Shown: positions 23,089 through 31,806 of the stretch, one piece after another | How the letters are laid out: each line of letters opens with the position of its first letter | Numbering within the stretch: the first letter of the stretch is position 1 | Origin: Planctomycetota bacterium | Lineage (GTDB): Bacteria > Planctomycetota > Brocadiia > SM23-32 > JAKLEA01 | Assembly (NCBI GenBank): GCA_022711755.1 | Contig: JAKLEA010000023.1 | Coordinates: 1 to 64,000 of the forward strand | Direction of reading: 5' to 3' | DNA: 64,000 nt | Notes under the pieces: model-generated | What the model was told of the DNA's origin: nothing | Databases searched by the model: none | The model's input: the letters and a program-made list of their open reading frames with translations, nothing else | Program-made: the position numbers and the translations under genes

Positions 23089-25653
23089 TCAGCGCCCCGC
23101 GGTCCACGGCATTTTGTCCTTCCGCATCAGCCATATCTCGCTGACCGCGGAGGCATTGACCGGGATCAGCATGAACCTGCTGCGGCTCTGGAACTCAAGC
23201 TCAAGCGTTCCGTCCGCCGTGGCCTCGCGCGGGATGTCGAATTCGCGCTGCTCGATTTTTCCGAGCGGGAACGGGAACGGGTCTCCGCACGGTTTGCCGT
23301 CCGCCGCGGGCTGAAGGGCCAACCTCGCGCCTTTTGCAATGCGGGGAAGCTCCTTATCGTCAAGGCGCGCGCCCACGGAAACGCGCGCGACGTATTGCGC
23401 GTCCGGATCGAGGCCCTCGTAGCGGAAGCTCACGCCGCGATAATTCTGCTCCCACGGCGACGCGATTGAAACGGCGAAGTTGTAATGCGAATGTTTCGCC
23501 GGGCCGGCGGTCGGGGCGAATCCCCATAGCGTGTGGCCGTTGGTCAGATGCGGGGACTCCATCGGCCAGCCGACGTCGTCGTAAAAACCGCCCTCGCCGG
23601 GATCGTCGTATCGCGCGATCATCCGCGCCGCATTGCGCATCCGGGACCGGCTGCGCGACGCGAGGGCCTTCTTAAGGGTCTCCCGCACCCAGCCGACCTC
23701 GTTAAGGTCCAGCGTGTCAACGACGAACGGGGATGGATCACGATTGCCGATGATGCGGTTGGACTCCTCGCCAAGCGCGACGGCCTCCGCGCGGACGGCC
23801 TTCATCTCCGGTGTCTCAAGCTCTCGCTCGAAGACACGCAGCGCCTCGGCCAGTTCCGTTTCCGGCTTGCCGGATTCCCATGCCCTGTCAAGAATCGGTT
23901 GCGCCTCCTTCATGAGTTCGCGCCCGCGCTGCAGGGCGAGCTGGAGGTAAAGGTCCATGAGCGCCTTCTGCGAGATCACGCGCCAGCGATAGTCGGTACT
24001 AAGGAGGTTCGGCGAAATCTTCTCCTTCGCTCCGCGCAGCAGCTTGACCGCGCGGCGGATTCCGGGATTGTCAATCAGCGGCTTCTCAAGCGTCCCCTCC
24101 ATCAGGAAGATCGCCTCGGCGACGTCGTCCGACGCCTTCGGACCGAGCCAGTATCGGCAGTATTCCCTTGTAATCTCATCCGCGCCCAGATGAGGATTCC
24201 ACATCAGGCGGTACCAGAGCCACTTGTTGAAGTCGTCGTGCATGCCCTCGCTGTAATGGATGTCTCCCACGGCGTAATGGAAGATTTCCTGCGCGACCTT
24301 CTTGAAGTGGCGGGGGCGCGCGTTCCAGGAGCGGCGGTCGTTGACGGCGGCTAGCACGACGTCCGGATGCTGCACGGCGAACTGGGACTGCATCCAGTGC
24401 GTGATGTCCGTGTAGAGCGCGATGTTGGTCGTCCGCGGCAGCTCGTGGTGCATGTATTTCAGGTAGTTCCCGAAGTGGCCGAAACCCTCGTATTCGAACC
24501 AGCGCGGGTTGACGGGGCCGCGGATGTAGGTCTGCATCTCGTCCGCGCCGGGGCCGTAGCGTATGGCGTAGAGCCAGCTTGAATCGCCGGAGTTCAGGTA
24601 ATCGAAGATCGCCTGATTGCATTCGTTGGTCAGGTCCTGGTTCGTGGCCAGCACCTTCGTGTTCGGGTGATACTTGTGCAGGATGTCGGCGATTTCATGC
24701 ACGAGGCGGATGTACGTCCCCCCCCAGGGCATGCAGCGCGGGCAGCGGCAGCCGCCCTCGTCGCCGGAGTTGGTCGTGAAGTAATCGTAATCAGGCTCGC
24801 GCTTGAACTGCTCCTCGAAGGACGCCAACAGCGCCCTGCGGGCCTCCGGCACTGAAGGGCAGACGTACTGTCGGGAAAGCCCGCCGTCCGCGCCCCACGT
24901 GATCGGGAAGCTTCCCGGCTGCATCTCGTTGGCCGTGCGCCCCGTGGAGCACATCATCCCGTATTCCGCCTTCATGGAGCGCGGGTCTCCGTAGAAGATG
25001 TTGGTCCCCAGGAGCATGTAGTCTTCCATGGTTTCGGTCTGTTCCGCGCCGGTCTGGTGGCGCAGTTTTCCGTATTGCCGCGCGCGGCTTCCCGGCCCGT
25101 GCGGATTGCCGCCGCGCATCTGAAAGGCGGGCTTCTCAGCGGCGTCCATCGCCGGAATAAGCAGCGCGTCCTCATCGTAGGTCATGGCCCGCAACGCGAA
25201 CCCGACGCCGTAAATGGTCCCGCGTTCGTCCGCCCCCGCGATGACGACGCGCGGCTTCCCGCCGGATTCCCCGGATTTGACGGCGAATCCCTCCGGATGA
25301 AGCTTGCCGGAGTCGGGCAGGGACGGCAGCCGCATCCCGAACTCACGCATCAGGCGGCGGGAGAGTTCATTGCCATCCGGAGAGCCGATGACGAAGACGA
25401 CGTCGGATGTTTCAATCAACTTCGCCGCGTCGGGGGTGTTTTCAACGGCGGTCTCGACCGCGACGGCGGATCGTTTGAGGATTCGCGCCTTGAGGATATC
25501 CGCGCCCTTGCGCTCCGGGGCTGAGCTTCCCGCGCCTGTAAGGATGGCGATTCGCGAGGCGCGGAGCGGAGCGGCGTCAGCGCAATAGGCAACGCCGCAT
25601 GCAATCATCAGCGCGGCGACGGCGCATGGATTGGAAATTGTCGGACGTCTCAT
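23089..25653 (-). CDS. Secreted DUF4838 protein with glycosidase-like N-terminal domain
   Basis: ATG 25653 is supported by GGGAG 7 bases upstream and opens a signal peptide (SNPCAVAALMIACGVAYCADA). Residues of about 30-165 (RIAILTGAGSSAPERKGADILK ... GADERGTIYGVGFALRAM) look like the alpha/beta N-terminal domain that precedes catalytic barrels of alpha-glucuronidases and hexosaminidases. The middle carries the DUF4838 signature with TNSGDEGGCRCPRC, YIRLVHEIADILHKYHPNTKVLA, LPRTTNIALYTDITHWM and FHYAVGDIHYSEGMHDDFNKWLWYRLMWNP. The Cys cluster could bind metal. The last 200 residues are beta-rich, like a carbohydrate-binding module. DUF4838 proteins are believed to act on polysaccharides, but no activity is established. 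Confidence 0.85.
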   Translation of the reverse strand: MRRPTISNPCAVAALMIACGVAYCADAAPLRASRIAILTGAGSSAPERKGADILKARILKRSAVAVETAVENTPDAAKLIETSDVVFVIGSPDGNELSRRLMREFGMRLPSLPDSGKLHPEGFAVKSGESGGKPRVVIAGADERGTIYGVGFALRAMTYDEDALLIPAMDAAEKPAFQMRGGNPHGPGSRARQYGKLRHQTGAEQTETMEDYMLLGTNIFYGDPRSMKAEYGMMCSTGRTANEMQPGSFPITWGADGGLSRQYVCPSVPEARRALLASFEEQFKREPDYDYFTTNSGDEGGCRCPRCMPWGGTYIRLVHEIADILHKYHPNTKVLATNQDLTNECNQAIFDYLNSGDSSWLYAIRYGPGADEMQTYIRGPVNPRWFEYEGFGHFGNYLKYMHHELPRTTNIALYTDITHWMQSQFAVQHPDVVLAAVNDRRSWNARPRHFKKVAQEIFHYAVGDIHYSEGMHDDFNKWLWYRLMWNPHLGADEITREYCRYWLGPKASDDVAEAIFLMEGTLEKPLIDNPGIRRAVKLLRGAKEKISPNLLSTDYRWRVISQKALMDLYLQLALQRGRELMKEAQPILDRAWESGKPETELAEALRVFERELETPEMKAVRAEAVALGEESNRIIGNRDPSPFVVDTLDLNEVGWVRETLKKALASRSRSRMRNAARMIARYDDPGEGGFYDDVGWPMESPHLTNGHTLWGFAPTAGPAKHSHYNFAVSIASPWEQNYRGVSFRYEGLDPDAQYVARVSVGARLDDKELPRIAKGARLALQPAADGKPCGDPFPFPLGKIEQREFDIPREATADGTLELEFQSRSRFMLIPVNASAVSEIWLMRKDKMPWTAGR

Positions 25654-25915
25654 GACGATCTCCCTGTCTCTGAAGGCGATGTGAATACCCTCGGTTTGAA
25701 GCCTGCCGGTCTCTCCGGCAAGATAAGTCATAATGCTACACGATTCGGGCCGCCCGGCACAGTGTGCGGCCATGCAAGCGCCACGCGCAGGCCGCAAAAT
25801 CTCAACGAGGAATCGCTTGACGCGTCATATGCCATTCTGTATTTTATTACCCAGTTGTTTGCGTGTGCATGGGTTGACACCTCGGCTTACTTTAACGTTC
25901 AGGGAGATCCGGTGG
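25654..25915. other. Divergent intergenic region between DUF4838 and PEP-CTERM genes
   Basis: A perfect TTGACA at 25874-25879 on the plus strand is the only promoter-like element I see; a matching -10 is not obvious at 16-18 bases. The rest contains only short unsupported frames. Confidence 0.4.
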
Positions 25916-26518
25916 ATGAAGAAGACCTTGTTGGCGGCGCGATTAGCATTGATTCTGGCGTGCGCATGGAGCCTTCAGACGGCTTCGGCTGATGTAATAA
26001 CGCTGTGGGACTTCGAAAGCACGACATCAAATGATCCAGTCATAGGTTCCGGGACGCAGGGGCTGCTGCCCGACGCAATAGACAACTCGTCGCTAGCGGT
26101 AGTCTATTTCCGAATCGGCTCCAGCACGACTGCTGGCTCAGGACTGGAATGGGAGGTGTCAACCGCCGGCTACGAGAATGTGACCCTGTCCATAGACATG
26201 AGGCGTCCCGACGGCTCCGCCAATGCCCGGAACTGGACATGGCAGTATGATCTGGGAAGCGGTTGGGTGGATGCCTCGAATTTTTCCCTGGCAAACCAGA
26301 TCTGGAACAATTTCACATTGGACTTGTCGGCAATTTCCGGGGCCTCGAACAATCCGAACTTCAAGTTCGGAGTGGCGACTACAAACTCCCCCAATTTCAG
26401 CGTGACAGTGGATTTTGATAACATCACAGTCTCAGGGACGCCCGTTCCGGAACCCGGAGCCTTTGTTCTGATGGCGGTGGGCCTGGGCGGGATTGCGGTC
26501 TGGAGAAGGCGCAAGTAA
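25916..26518 (+). CDS. PEP-CTERM surface protein, about 200 aa
   Basis: ATG 25916 follows AGGGAG by 9 bases and starts a signal peptide (MKKTLLAARLALILACAWSLQTASA). The mature part is a Thr/Ser/Asn-rich beta-sandwich (ITLWDFESTTSNDP, LSIDMRRPDGSANARNWTWQYDLGSGW, VDFDNITVSGT). The end is a textbook PEP-CTERM sorting signal: VPEPGAF, a hydrophobic helix (VLMAVGLGGIAVW) and RRRK. Exosortase would cut after PEP and release or anchor the protein at the surface, often in species that make exopolysaccharide. No exosortase gene is in the window. The gene is followed by a strong terminator. Confidence 0.92.
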   Translation: MKKTLLAARLALILACAWSLQTASADVITLWDFESTTSNDPVIGSGTQGLLPDAIDNSSLAVVYFRIGSSTTAGSGLEWEVSTAGYENVTLSIDMRRPDGSANARNWTWQYDLGSGWVDASNFSLANQIWNNFTLDLSAISGASNNPNFKFGVATTNSPNFSVTVDFDNITVSGTPVPEPGAFVLMAVGLGGIAVWRRRK

Positions 26519-26558
26519 TAAACCTGATCCGGCGCTGATTCGCAGATTCATTCATCAG

Positions 26559-26586
26559 GAGGGCGGCAAGTCGTGCCGCCCTCTTT
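26559..26586. terminator. Rho-independent terminator after the PEP-CTERM gene
   Basis: A perfect 10-bp stem (26559-26568 with 26574-26583) with a 5-base loop is followed by TTT on the plus strand. It lies 40 bases after the PEP-CTERM stop, between convergent genes, so it may also limit transcription from the minus side. Confidence 0.8.
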
Positions 26587-26635
26587 GCATGTTCGGGCGG
26601 ACGCGGACGCTTCCGCCGGGCATGATCGCAGAAAT

Positions 26636-28462
26636 TCACGGCTGCTGCGCGACTTCCGCCTTTTTCACAGCCGCGACAACGCGGAAGCCGATGTTCGGAT
26701 ACGCCCCGCCGGCAGTGAGGCCGCGCCTGAACGCCGAGCGGGTCGCGCCGGGGCCGCCGTCCATGGCCCCCCCCCTGATAACGCGATGCTGCACGCCAAG
26801 CTCCGTGACCGGCTGAGTGTCGGCGTAGGTTTCCCGGAATGGGTCCGCGCACCACTCCCAGACGTTGCCGAGCATGTCGTAAAGCCCCCACGCGTTGGGC
26901 GTCTTACCGCCGACGGGGTGGATCATGCCGCCAGCGTTCGATTTATACCACGCGAAATTGCCCAGATCTTTCTCGTCGTTTCCGAAGAAGAACGCCGTGC
27001 TGCCGCCGGCCCGGCAGGCGTATTCCCACTCCTCCTCGGTCGGCAGGCGGTACTCCTGTTTCTCAAGCTCGGACAGGCGCTTGCAGAATTCATTCGCACG
27101 ATTCCAACTGACGTTGCCGACGGGAAGCGCCCCCTCCTCCCCGGACGGCGCGGTTGTTTTGGCGACTCGCGCCTGCTGGGCGCATGTCAACTCATGTATG
27201 CTTATGTAATATGCATCCGCCACGGTCGCCTTGTGCGCGGGCTGCTCGAATTTATACGCCGCCGCCTTGCCGCCGAACCGCGCCACGTACTCACCCGCGT
27301 CCGCCGTGCCCATGGTGAACTCGCCCGGCGGGATGATGACCATGCGGATTCCGGCGGAGTTCTCAAAGGCCACCGGGACGCCTAGCTTTTCGGCGAAGGC
27401 TGTCTGTTGCGAGCTGACTTGCGCCCACTCCGGAACGCCCGGTTTGTCCGGCTCCAGCTTGACGGAGATTTTTTCCTCCGCGCCCGGCTCAAGCTCAATC
27501 TCCTCCTCAAACGGCTTGAAGCCGTCCCGCGCGATCCGCACCATGTGCGGCCCCGCCGCCAATCCCTTTATTTGCAAGGCGCTTCCCGCCTCGCTCTTGC
27601 CGGCCTCCCGCCCGTCAATGAAAACGCTTGCCTCCCCGGGAGAAACGTCTAGCAGGAGCGGTCCCGCCTCTTTGGGCTGCTTCGCGGGTTCAGGCGCAGG
27701 GGCGGGGACGGGCGCGGCGGCGACCTCCGCTGCGGGGGCCGGGGCGGGCGCGCCGCTTCGGAGCCGCCGCAGTTCGACGTGCGCCTCCTCGTCCCCCTGC
27801 TGCACAAGCATGCTCAGGAGGCAATACTTCGCTGGCAGGTCCGCGGGGGCGTCGGTCAGCCCGGCCTTCCTCTCCCTGAGCGCCGCGATCATCTCCCCCC
27901 GGTCAACTCCGAGCGCCCCCGCCGCGCCCAGCGTCATCGGGGCCTCGTGCAGCATGTCGTCGTGCCTGAGCGTTTCGGAGAGATGCTTGCTCACCTTCGC
28001 TTCCGGAGCGTCATCCTTCGAGATGTTTCCGGGAGGAGCATCAGAAAGGCGCACGGCGCTTGACATGAAGGGCGTCAGGAGCATCCATCGCCCGGGCGCG
28101 GCGGCGTCCTGGGTCAGGAAGAACATATAGCGCTTGCCGGGTTCAACCTCGGCCAGCGCGAGGTCGCGCCCCGTCGCGCGGCCCGTCGGCTTCATCATGC
28201 GGATGGTGACCTGGGGTTCGGCGGAGTCGCCCTTGACGACGTCGTCAACGGCGACGGTCGCGTCGCACCAGCTTCCCTCGATCGCCCGCCCCCCCACGTC
28301 CAGCTTTCCGTGTTCGGCGAACTCAATCCGCGTGAGCCTGCCGGCGCAGACAAGTTTTGCGGCGTTCATGGATTCGGGGGTGGGGTACAACTGCTGCGGG
28401 CCGGTCAGCCCGGCAAGGGCCGCCAGAACAACCAGAAGCGCCTGATTCGCCCGGAAAATCAT
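26636..28462 (-). CDS. Secreted protein with PEGA domain and FGE-like domain
   Basis: Signal peptide (MIFRANQALLVVLAALAGLTG), then an N-terminal region of about 150 residues resembling the small beta-barrel found in proteins with TDVxVxxVxKG wording (DATVAVDDVVKGD, GKRYMFFL), a helical stretch and a Pro/Ala linker. A PEGA domain follows at about 280-345 (LLLDVSPGEASVFIDGREAGK ... GPHMVRIARDGFKPFEEEIEL). The C-terminal 230 residues are an FGE-like fold (RMVIIPPGEFTMG, LPVGNVSWNRANEFCKRL, YRLPTEEEWEYACRAGG, NAWGLYDMLGNVWEWCADPF, VIRGGAMDGG, IGFRVVAAV). Both catalytic cysteines of true FGE are missing, so it is likely a binding module. AGGG lies 8 bases before the ATG. Confidence 0.87.
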   Translation of the reverse strand: MIFRANQALLVVLAALAGLTGPQQLYPTPESMNAAKLVCAGRLTRIEFAEHGKLDVGGRAIEGSWCDATVAVDDVVKGDSAEPQVTIRMMKPTGRATGRDLALAEVEPGKRYMFFLTQDAAAPGRWMLLTPFMSSAVRLSDAPPGNISKDDAPEAKVSKHLSETLRHDDMLHEAPMTLGAAGALGVDRGEMIAALRERKAGLTDAPADLPAKYCLLSMLVQQGDEEAHVELRRLRSGAPAPAPAAEVAAAPVPAPAPEPAKQPKEAGPLLLDVSPGEASVFIDGREAGKSEAGSALQIKGLAAGPHMVRIARDGFKPFEEEIELEPGAEEKISVKLEPDKPGVPEWAQVSSQQTAFAEKLGVPVAFENSAGIRMVIIPPGEFTMGTADAGEYVARFGGKAAAYKFEQPAHKATVADAYYISIHELTCAQQARVAKTTAPSGEEGALPVGNVSWNRANEFCKRLSELEKQEYRLPTEEEWEYACRAGGSTAFFFGNDEKDLGNFAWYKSNAGGMIHPVGGKTPNAWGLYDMLGNVWEWCADPFRETYADTQPVTELGVQHRVIRGGAMDGGPGATRSAFRRGLTAGGAYPNIGFRVVAAVKKAEVAQQP

Positions 28463-28641
28463 TCGTCAATCCCTGCTCCGGTGAGGATCCATCAACAGCG
28501 CCTGCTGTTGCAGGTGATATTCAAGCCCCGCGTGTTCAGCGCCCATCGTATTGAGAAGACTGACCACCGAATCCCTTCCTTCTCCCTGGGAAGAGGGAAA
28601 AAAGAGCAATGACATGCGAAGCGGGTAAAAGGCTCCGCGCG

Positions 28642-29541
28642 TTACTTTCCGCCCTTCAACTTCTCTACCATGAAATCCATCGCCATCTTGCTCGTCCGTT
28701 GGGCTTCCTCGCCGCCCCAACCGTGGTCCGCGCCATTGACGACCACCAGCCGGGAATCAACGCCAGCCTTCTTGAGCTTCGCGTGAAGCTGCCTGGCGTG
28801 GGCGACGGGGACGAGGCGGTCCGCCGATCCGTGCATGGTCAGCACCGGCGGGTCATTCGCATCAATGTATGTCACGGGTGAGACGCGCTCCAGTATCGGC
28901 GACTTCGGGTCCGTAGTGCCCAGAAAATCGCGCAGGGCGTACGTCATTATCGTACGCGAGCCGGGAAGGATGCTTAGCCCCGTAAAGCCGATCTTGAAGT
29001 CCGCGGGGCCGTAGTAATTGACCACCGCCTGTACCTTGCTGGAATGGGTCGGATGGCCGCCGTCGCCCTCAAGTCCGTCCTCCGGATTCATCAAGCCCAG
29101 CAGCAGCGACAGGTGCCCGCCGGCGGATTCGCCCATCGCGCCGATGCGCTTCGGGTCCATCTTCAACTCGCCGGCGCGGCATCGCAGGTACCTGACGGCG
29201 CATTTACAGTCCTCAATCTGCGCGGGGAATTTCGCCTTCGGCGCAAGCCGGTACTGAACCGTAACGGCCACGAAGCCCGCCCTGGCGAACTCCTTGATCG
29301 CGCCCTGATATTTGGCCTTGTTACCCGCCTTCCATCCGCCTCCATGGATACAGACGATTCCCGGGAAGGGGCCGTCGCCGGTCTCGGGCCGCGCCATGTC
29401 GAGATAAAGGTCCTCGCCTCCGGGGCTGCCGTAGACGAGGTCCTTTTCGAAGATTATCCCGCCTTCGGCCTGCGCGCGGCAGACCCCGGTGGAAAACAAT
29501 AGCGCCATCATCAACGCGAACGTCGCAATGCGTTTTGCCAT
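28642..29541 (-). CDS. Secreted alpha/beta-hydrolase (BD-FAE/acetyl-esterase type)
   Basis: ATG 29541 has GGGAG 7 bases upstream and opens a signal peptide (MAKRIATFALMMALLFSTGVCRAQA). The alpha/beta-hydrolase motifs are complete: oxyanion HGGGW, nucleophile GESAGGHLSLLLG, acid in GSADRLVP and catalytic His in GADHGWGG. YRLAPKAKFPAQIEDCKCAVRYLR is typical of bifunctional carbohydrate esterases (acetylxylan/feruloyl) and of HSL-like lipases. A role in removing acetyl or feruloyl groups from plant polysaccharide is plausible given the other secreted carbohydrate enzymes. It starts 10 bases after the stop of the coiled-coil gene. Confidence 0.9.
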   Translation of the reverse strand: MAKRIATFALMMALLFSTGVCRAQAEGGIIFEKDLVYGSPGGEDLYLDMARPETGDGPFPGIVCIHGGGWKAGNKAKYQGAIKEFARAGFVAVTVQYRLAPKAKFPAQIEDCKCAVRYLRCRAGELKMDPKRIGAMGESAGGHLSLLLGLMNPEDGLEGDGGHPTHSSKVQAVVNYYGPADFKIGFTGLSILPGSRTIMTYALRDFLGTTDPKSPILERVSPVTYIDANDPPVLTMHGSADRLVPVAHARQLHAKLKKAGVDSRLVVVNGADHGWGGEEAQRTSKMAMDFMVEKLKGGK

Positions 29542-29551
29542 GGTCGTCTCC

Positions 29552-30559
29552 CTATTCATGCTCGGTCTCCTCCGGAACGTCGTCCGGTCGGATTCCCATT
29601 TTCTTAAACAATTCCTTGCGCTGCTCCGTCAGGACGTTGCGACGCTTGATCATGATCTCCACCTGGTCTTCGAGCTTCTTGAGAGCGTCAGAAAGGTGAT
29701 CCTGAGCCTCCGTGATCTGCTGCATACTCTTGCGTATCTGGAGATGCGAGATCATGCTCAGCAATCCGCTGTCGAAGACGGTGTCGGCGCGCATCATGAA
29801 CGTGTTCGTCTGCGCCTGCACGAAGGCGCGCGGCATGTAGACGCGGGACTTTGCCAGGGCGGACTTGGCACGGTCAAGATGCTTCTGCGCGTCCATGCGC
29901 TCCATCTCCTCGGCCTGCTCGGCTATTCCCCCGCCCCAGCGCCTGCTGCGCGATCCCCAGAAGTTCATCTCCCGCGCGGAGCCGAAACAGCGCAGCGCCC
30001 AGTCAAGCTCAGCCCCCGCCTGCATCATGTATTCGATGCTTTCGTGGGCGCGCCCGATCTCCTCGATCAGTTCCCCGCGCTCGATCTCAAGGTCGTAAAG
30101 CGTCGCGGCCTGCGGGGTTTGACGCCAGCCCCCGCCCGGGTCGGCCGCGTCAAGCCGCCCGCAGAGCGCCTGTATCCTGGAGAATTCCTTTTCAAGGGAT
30201 TTAAGGTTTTCGATGTAGGTGTCAAGCGTCTCGATGGCCTGCCGCCGCTTGTCAACCTCCACGGCGGCCTGCGCCTTCTTTTCTTCCAGTCCTGCAATAA
30301 GCGCCAGCGCCCTCTGCCGCTCGTCCTCCCTGCCGCCGGTCAGACTCAGAGAAAGGGAGCGCAGACTGAATCCGTCAAGACTGTTCAGGTAATCGCGGGC
30401 GTCAAGAATGTTCGATTCAATGGACTTGACTTCGCTTTGTTGGAGCCACATTTCCTCAACGGCTGACTGTCGCCGCTTGTGGACTTCGCGCTTGCGTTCG
30501 AGGTCCTTGCCAAGTGCTTCCAGCTTCCCGATGAAGGTTGTTGGCGCGCCGTCAGGCAT
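29552..30559 (-). CDS. Long coiled-coil protein of unknown function
   Basis: The protein is almost entirely helical with heptad-like, highly charged sequence (FIGKLEALGKDLERKREVHKRR, AGLEEKKAQAAVEVDKRRQAIETLDTYIENLKSLEKEF). A short Trp/Gly/Arg segment (MNFWGSRSRRWGGGIAEQAEEMERMD) sits in the middle and a Lys/Glu-rich C-terminus follows. There is no signal peptide or membrane helix from the start I chose (ATG 30559). That ATG is directly preceded by AAAAGG, a poor arrangement, and an upstream start at 30661 is possible. It is the only protein of this kind here and I do not recognise a family. It lies between the DUF58 gene and the esterase. Confidence 0.65.
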   Translation of the reverse strand: MPDGAPTTFIGKLEALGKDLERKREVHKRRQSAVEEMWLQQSEVKSIESNILDARDYLNSLDGFSLRSLSLSLTGGREDERQRALALIAGLEEKKAQAAVEVDKRRQAIETLDTYIENLKSLEKEFSRIQALCGRLDAADPGGGWRQTPQAATLYDLEIERGELIEEIGRAHESIEYMMQAGAELDWALRCFGSAREMNFWGSRSRRWGGGIAEQAEEMERMDAQKHLDRAKSALAKSRVYMPRAFVQAQTNTFMMRADTVFDSGLLSMISHLQIRKSMQQITEAQDHLSDALKKLEDQVEIMIKRRNVLTEQRKELFKKMGIRPDDVPEETEHE

Positions 30560-30696
30560 CCTTTTATGTCCGTTGAACGCCCCCGAGGGCGTGAACACAA
30601 CGCCAAAAGGTATTATACCAAAAATCCGGGCGTAGAAAGGACGTAATCGCCGACGCCACAATACGGAATTTCATGAATAGGCTTCAGACACAGATA

Positions 30697-30717
30697 AACA
30701 CTGATGGACACGGATAA
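30697..30717. repeat. Interspersed intergenic repeat, copy 2
   Basis: This 21-base segment matches 20469-20489 at 18 of 21 positions. It lies in the 30662-30879 gap, inside a longer stretch of ACAGATAAACACTGAT-like character. No gene or promoter is evident in the gap. Confidence 0.45.
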
Positions 30718-30879
30718 AAAGCGAGTTTATCAAAGACAACAAACACCTTGGACAGAGCGACCTGGTTTATCCCATGTGAACCTCAGGCCTCATGCGGAAA
30801 GACTCGTCGCTGATCGCCGGGTTCACGGCGCGAAATTTGAGATTTCAAATATGGCGTTCTGAAGCAGACCGTCAGGCGC

Positions 30880-31806
30880 TCACCCCGGACGTCTCGCCGT
30901 GGAGCCGGCGCGGCCTGCAGCGGCGCGGGCGGCAAGGAATTCCGACAACGCGCTCTGCAGCGGGACGCCGGTGTTCATCACGCGATAATCCATCCCGTGT
31001 GCCTCGCATTCTCGCCGCAGCGATTCCATGAAATCCCCCAGCGCTTCGAGATACGCCCGCCGCGCCGCAGCGGCGTCCGCCATCAGCCGCCGGTCGTCCT
31101 CCAGTGACTCGAACAGAGTGAGCCTGCTGAAGGGAAATTCCAGCTCCCACGGATCAAGCGTCTGGAACAGGATGACCTCGTTGCGGCGGTAACGCAGCAG
31201 CTTCAGGCCGGAGATCACGGTTTCCAGCGGCTCCAGCGCGTCGGTGATGACGATGACGATCGAGCGTCGGCGGACGCGCCCCGCCGCCTCCTCCATCAGG
31301 CGCGCCAGGCTCCGGCCCCGTCCAGGGGACTGCGCGGAGAGCGCGGAAAGAAGCGCCTGGAGATGGCCGGGGCGGCTGCGGGGAGGGATATAGGCCGGGC
31401 CGGAGTTGGAAAGCGTCATCAGCGCGACGGCGTCCGACTGGCGCAGCATGAGCCATGCCAGGGAGGCGGCGAGGCCGCAGGCGTAATCGAACTTGCTCTC
31501 CCGCCCCGGAGAAGCGTATTCCATCGAGGCCGATGAATCCAGCACGAGGTAGGCCCGGACGTTGGTCTCATTCTCGAACTGCTTGATGTAATGCCTGTCC
31601 GTGCGGGCAAGAAGCTTCCAGTCAATCTGGCGTATTTCGTCCCCGGGGGTGTATTGCTTGTGCTCCAGGAACTCGATGCTGCTGCCGACGTGGGGGCTTT
31701 TATGAATGCCGGAGAGGACGCCCTCGACGACCTGCCTGGCCTTCAGGGAGAAGTGCGCAAGGCGGGCGGCGGGATCGGCGGCGTGTCGCAGCTTCTCATC
31801 GCTCAT
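30880..31806 (-). CDS. DUF58 protein (MoxR-associated, vWA-like)
   Basis: The DUF58 signature is complete: YTPGDEIRQIDWKLLARTDRHYIKQFENE (about residues 52-80), followed by a vWA-type MIDAS start LVLDSSASM (D-x-S-x-S) and VIVITDALEPLE. No membrane helix is visible, unlike many DUF58 proteins, so it is soluble and likely membrane-associated through partners. In MoxR systems the AAA+ ATPase and the vWA-like DUF58 protein act together as a chaperone pair for envelope or enzyme maturation. Its ATG overlaps the moxR stop (ATGA), so the two are translationally coupled. It is the last gene of the four-gene block that begins at 37893. Confidence 0.93.
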   Translation of the reverse strand: MSDEKLRHAADPAARLAHFSLKARQVVEGVLSGIHKSPHVGSSIEFLEHKQYTPGDEIRQIDWKLLARTDRHYIKQFENETNVRAYLVLDSSASMEYASPGRESKFDYACGLAASLAWLMLRQSDAVALMTLSNSGPAYIPPRSRPGHLQALLSALSAQSPGRGRSLARLMEEAAGRVRRRSIVIVITDALEPLETVISGLKLLRYRRNEVILFQTLDPWELEFPFSRLTLFESLEDDRRLMADAAAARRAYLEALGDFMESLRRECEAHGMDYRVMNTGVPLQSALSEFLAARAAAGRAGSTARRPG

